Below are positions 61,952 through 64,000 of a stretch of DNA of 64,000 nucleotides, one piece after another. Source of the stretch: Flavobacteriaceae bacterium (lineage in GTDB: Bacteria; Bacteroidota; Bacteroidia; Flavobacteriales; Flavobacteriaceae); NCBI GenBank assembly GCA_024763245.1, contig JANTFW010000002.1, positions 26,526-90,525 on the forward strand, read 5' to 3'. The position numbers and the translations under genes are program-made. Within the stretch, counting starts at the first letter, position 1. The number at the start of each line of letters is the position of its first letter. Under the pieces are notes generated by a model. It saw nothing but the letters and a program-made list of their open reading frames with translations, was not told where the DNA came from and made no database searches.

Positions 61952-64000
61952 ATGCAAAATAAAGGACTTATTAAAACATTTGCCATTCTTTTCGGATTGG
62001 TAAGTTTGTATTCTATTTCATTTACTTTTTCGACTAAGGGAGTTGAGAATAAAGCTAATGATTATGCTGTAAGCAATGTAAAAGATAAAAATGACGGTAG
62101 AGAATTGGCAAAGCTGGAAAGGAAATACCTAGATTCTGTGGCCAATGATACCAACTTATATTTTGATCTATACACCTATAATGATATCAAAGCCAAATCT
62201 ATTAACTTAGGGCTTGATTTAAAAGGAGGTATAAATGCTATATTACAAGTATCTGTAAAAGACATTTTAAAAGGCTTATCGAATAACTCAAGAAATTCTA
62301 TTTTTAATCAAGCACTCGAAGCTGCGTCTAAGGCTCAATCCAGTTCTAATAAACCTTATATTGATCTTTTCTATGAAAATTTTGAAAAAATAAGTAAAGG
62401 AGAGGTTAAACTAGGCGACCCTGACATTTTTGGCAATAAATCTTTACAAGAAAAAATCAACTTCAATATGCCCGATGATGAGGTTATAAAAGTTATCGAA
62501 GAAGAAGTTGACAACTCTATTAGTACTGCCTTTAGGGTGTTGCGTACGCGTATTGACAAGTTTGGGGTTACCCAACCCAATATTCAACGTATTGGACGTT
62601 CCGGTAGAATATTAATTGAATTACCGGGAGCTAAAGACATTCATCGTGTTAAAAAACTGCTTCAAAGTACAGCAGAATTACAGTTTTGGGAAGTATATAC
62701 GAATCAAGAGGTTGCTCAGTTTTTTATTTCGGCAAATACGAAAATAGGCGAAATTCTTAAAAACGAAAATAAAAAGGAAGGTGATACAGCTACCACAGAA
62801 AAAAAATCGATTACCGATTTATTAGGAGAAGAAGATCCCACAAAAGCTGAAACGAAGAATAACCTATTTAGTGTTTTTATTCCAAATATTCCACAATCAC
62901 AAAATCAAATTAGCTCTGTTGTGGGTTATGCTGCTCTAAAAGATACGGCTAAAGTTAATGAATATTTAGGGTTAAAAGAGGTTAAAAAATTAATTCCGGC
63001 TAATTTAAAATATGTAAAATTTTTATGGGATGCTAAACCCCGTAAAGATTCTGAGGTTATTAGCCTTTATGCTATTAAATCAAACCGACATAACAAAGCC
63101 CCTATTGAAGGAGATGTGATAGATGATGCCCGACAAAGTTTTGGACAACTTGGTATTAATCCGGAAGTGTCTATGACCATGAATTCACACGGGAGCAAGC
63201 TTTGGGGTAAAATGACTACTGCCAATGTGGGTAAATTTGTCGCCGTAGTTCTCGATGATTATGTGTATACCGCTCCAAGAGTAAACGATGCCATAACAAC
63301 CGGTAGAACCTCTATCACAGGACAGTTTGATATTAACGAAGCAAAAGATTTAGCCAATGTGTTAAAAGCCGGTAAATTACCTGCCAAAGCCCATATTGTT
63401 CAAAGTGAAGTAGTAGGACCTTCCCTTGGGAAAGAATCTATTCGAAAAAGTATTAACTCCTTTATTTTTGCCTTAACTTTGGTATTGATATGGATGTTAT
63501 TTTATTATGGAGTTTCCGGTGGTTTTTCGGATATTGCACTGTTGGTAAATATCATCTTCATTTTTGGTATTCTTACTTCTTTTGGTTTTGTATTAACCTT
63601 ACCCGGTATTGCCGGTATTATCTTAACCATAGGTATGTCGGTTGATGCGAATGTTATTATCTATGAACGTATTAAAGAAGAATTGATTAAAGGTAAAAAA
63701 TTAAAACAAGCTATTAATGATGGTTTTAGTTTTGAAGGAGCCCTTTCCGCTATTATTGATGCGAATATTACAACAATGCTTACCGGTATTATCTTATATA
63801 TGTTTGGTACCGGACCTGTACAAGGTTTTGCCCTTACTTTAATTATCGGTATTTTAACCTCGCTCTTTACCGCTATTTTTGTTACCCGCTTATTAGTTGA
63901 CTGGTATGTGGGGCGTGGTGGAAACCTTACCTTTAACACCTCTATTACCAAAGGTTGGTTCCAAAGCATAAATATCAAATTCTTGAACAAGCGTAAGATT
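61952..64000 (+). CDS. secDF: Protein translocase subunit SecD/SecDF (partial, runs off the right edge)
   Basis: MQNKGLIKTFAILFGLVSLYSISF..., NLGLDLKGGINAILQV, RIDKFGVTQPNIQRIGRSGRILIELPGAKD. Absent from the track because the stop is outside the window. Confidence 0.95.
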   Translation, partial: MQNKGLIKTFAILFGLVSLYSISFTFSTKGVENKANDYAVSNVKDKNDGRELAKLERKYLDSVANDTNLYFDLYTYNDIKAKSINLGLDLKGGINAILQVSVKDILKGLSNNSRNSIFNQALEAASKAQSSSNKPYIDLFYENFEKISKGEVKLGDPDIFGNKSLQEKINFNMPDDEVIKVIEEEVDNSISTAFRVLRTRIDKFGVTQPNIQRIGRSGRILIELPGAKDIHRVKKLLQSTAELQFWEVYTNQEVAQFFISANTKIGEILKNENKKEGDTATTEKKSITDLLGEEDPTKAETKNNLFSVFIPNIPQSQNQISSVVGYAALKDTAKVNEYLGLKEVKKLIPANLKYVKFLWDAKPRKDSEVISLYAIKSNRHNKAPIEGDVIDDARQSFGQLGINPEVSMTMNSHGSKLWGKMTTANVGKFVAVVLDDYVYTAPRVNDAITTGRTSITGQFDINEAKDLANVLKAGKLPAKAHIVQSEVVGPSLGKESIRKSINSFIFALTLVLIWMLFYYGVSGGFSDIALLVNIIFIFGILTSFGFVLTLPGIAGIILTIGMSVDANVIIYERIKEELIKGKKLKQAINDGFSFEGALSAIIDANITTMLTGIILYMFGTGPVQGFALTLIIGILTSLFTAIFVTRLLVDWYVGRGGNLTFNTSITKGWFQSINIKFLNKRKI

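Overview
This looks like a core chromosomal segment of a low-GC Bacteroidetes genome, probably Flavobacteriaceae (inferred from protein families, TAnnTTTG-type -7 promoter elements and a PorP/SprF homolog). There is no rRNA operon, CRISPR array or transposon. Contents in order: (1) rpoC (partial)-rpoB-rplL-rplJ-rplA-rplK-nusG-secE-tRNA-Trp-tuf-tRNA(Thr,Gly,Tyr,Thr)-hpf-xerC-rpsU on the minus strand; (2) porP/sprF-like, OmpA-family, anmK, nhaD, exbB, exbD, tonB-like, folC and two tRNA-Val genes on the plus strand; (3) umuDC, an ABC transporter, an FNR-like regulator and a cbb3 oxidase cluster (ccoI, ccoS, fused ccoNO, ccoQ-like, ccoP, ccoG); (4) a YejM-like sulfatase, a beta-barrel/TPR gene pair, ftsE, a glycosyltransferase, kdsA and gcvP; (5) peroxiredoxin, dps, a menE-like ligase, a DUF3570/DUF4266/ApbE/thioredoxin cluster, purM, rfbB, sppA, rhomboid, mutL and secDF (partial). 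The best second-look items are: the ApbE-DUF4266-DUF3570-thioredoxin locus, whose thioredoxin carries an in-frame TGA; matched CRP/FNR-type dyads at identical spacing to the -7 elements of ccoS and ccoG; an rpsU terminator that abuts the xerC start codon and contains a -7 motif; an apparent ATT start in a glycosyltransferase; and a long hairpin between rplL and rpoB. I see no unambiguous completely new system. All family calls come from reading the sequence; no database search was run.
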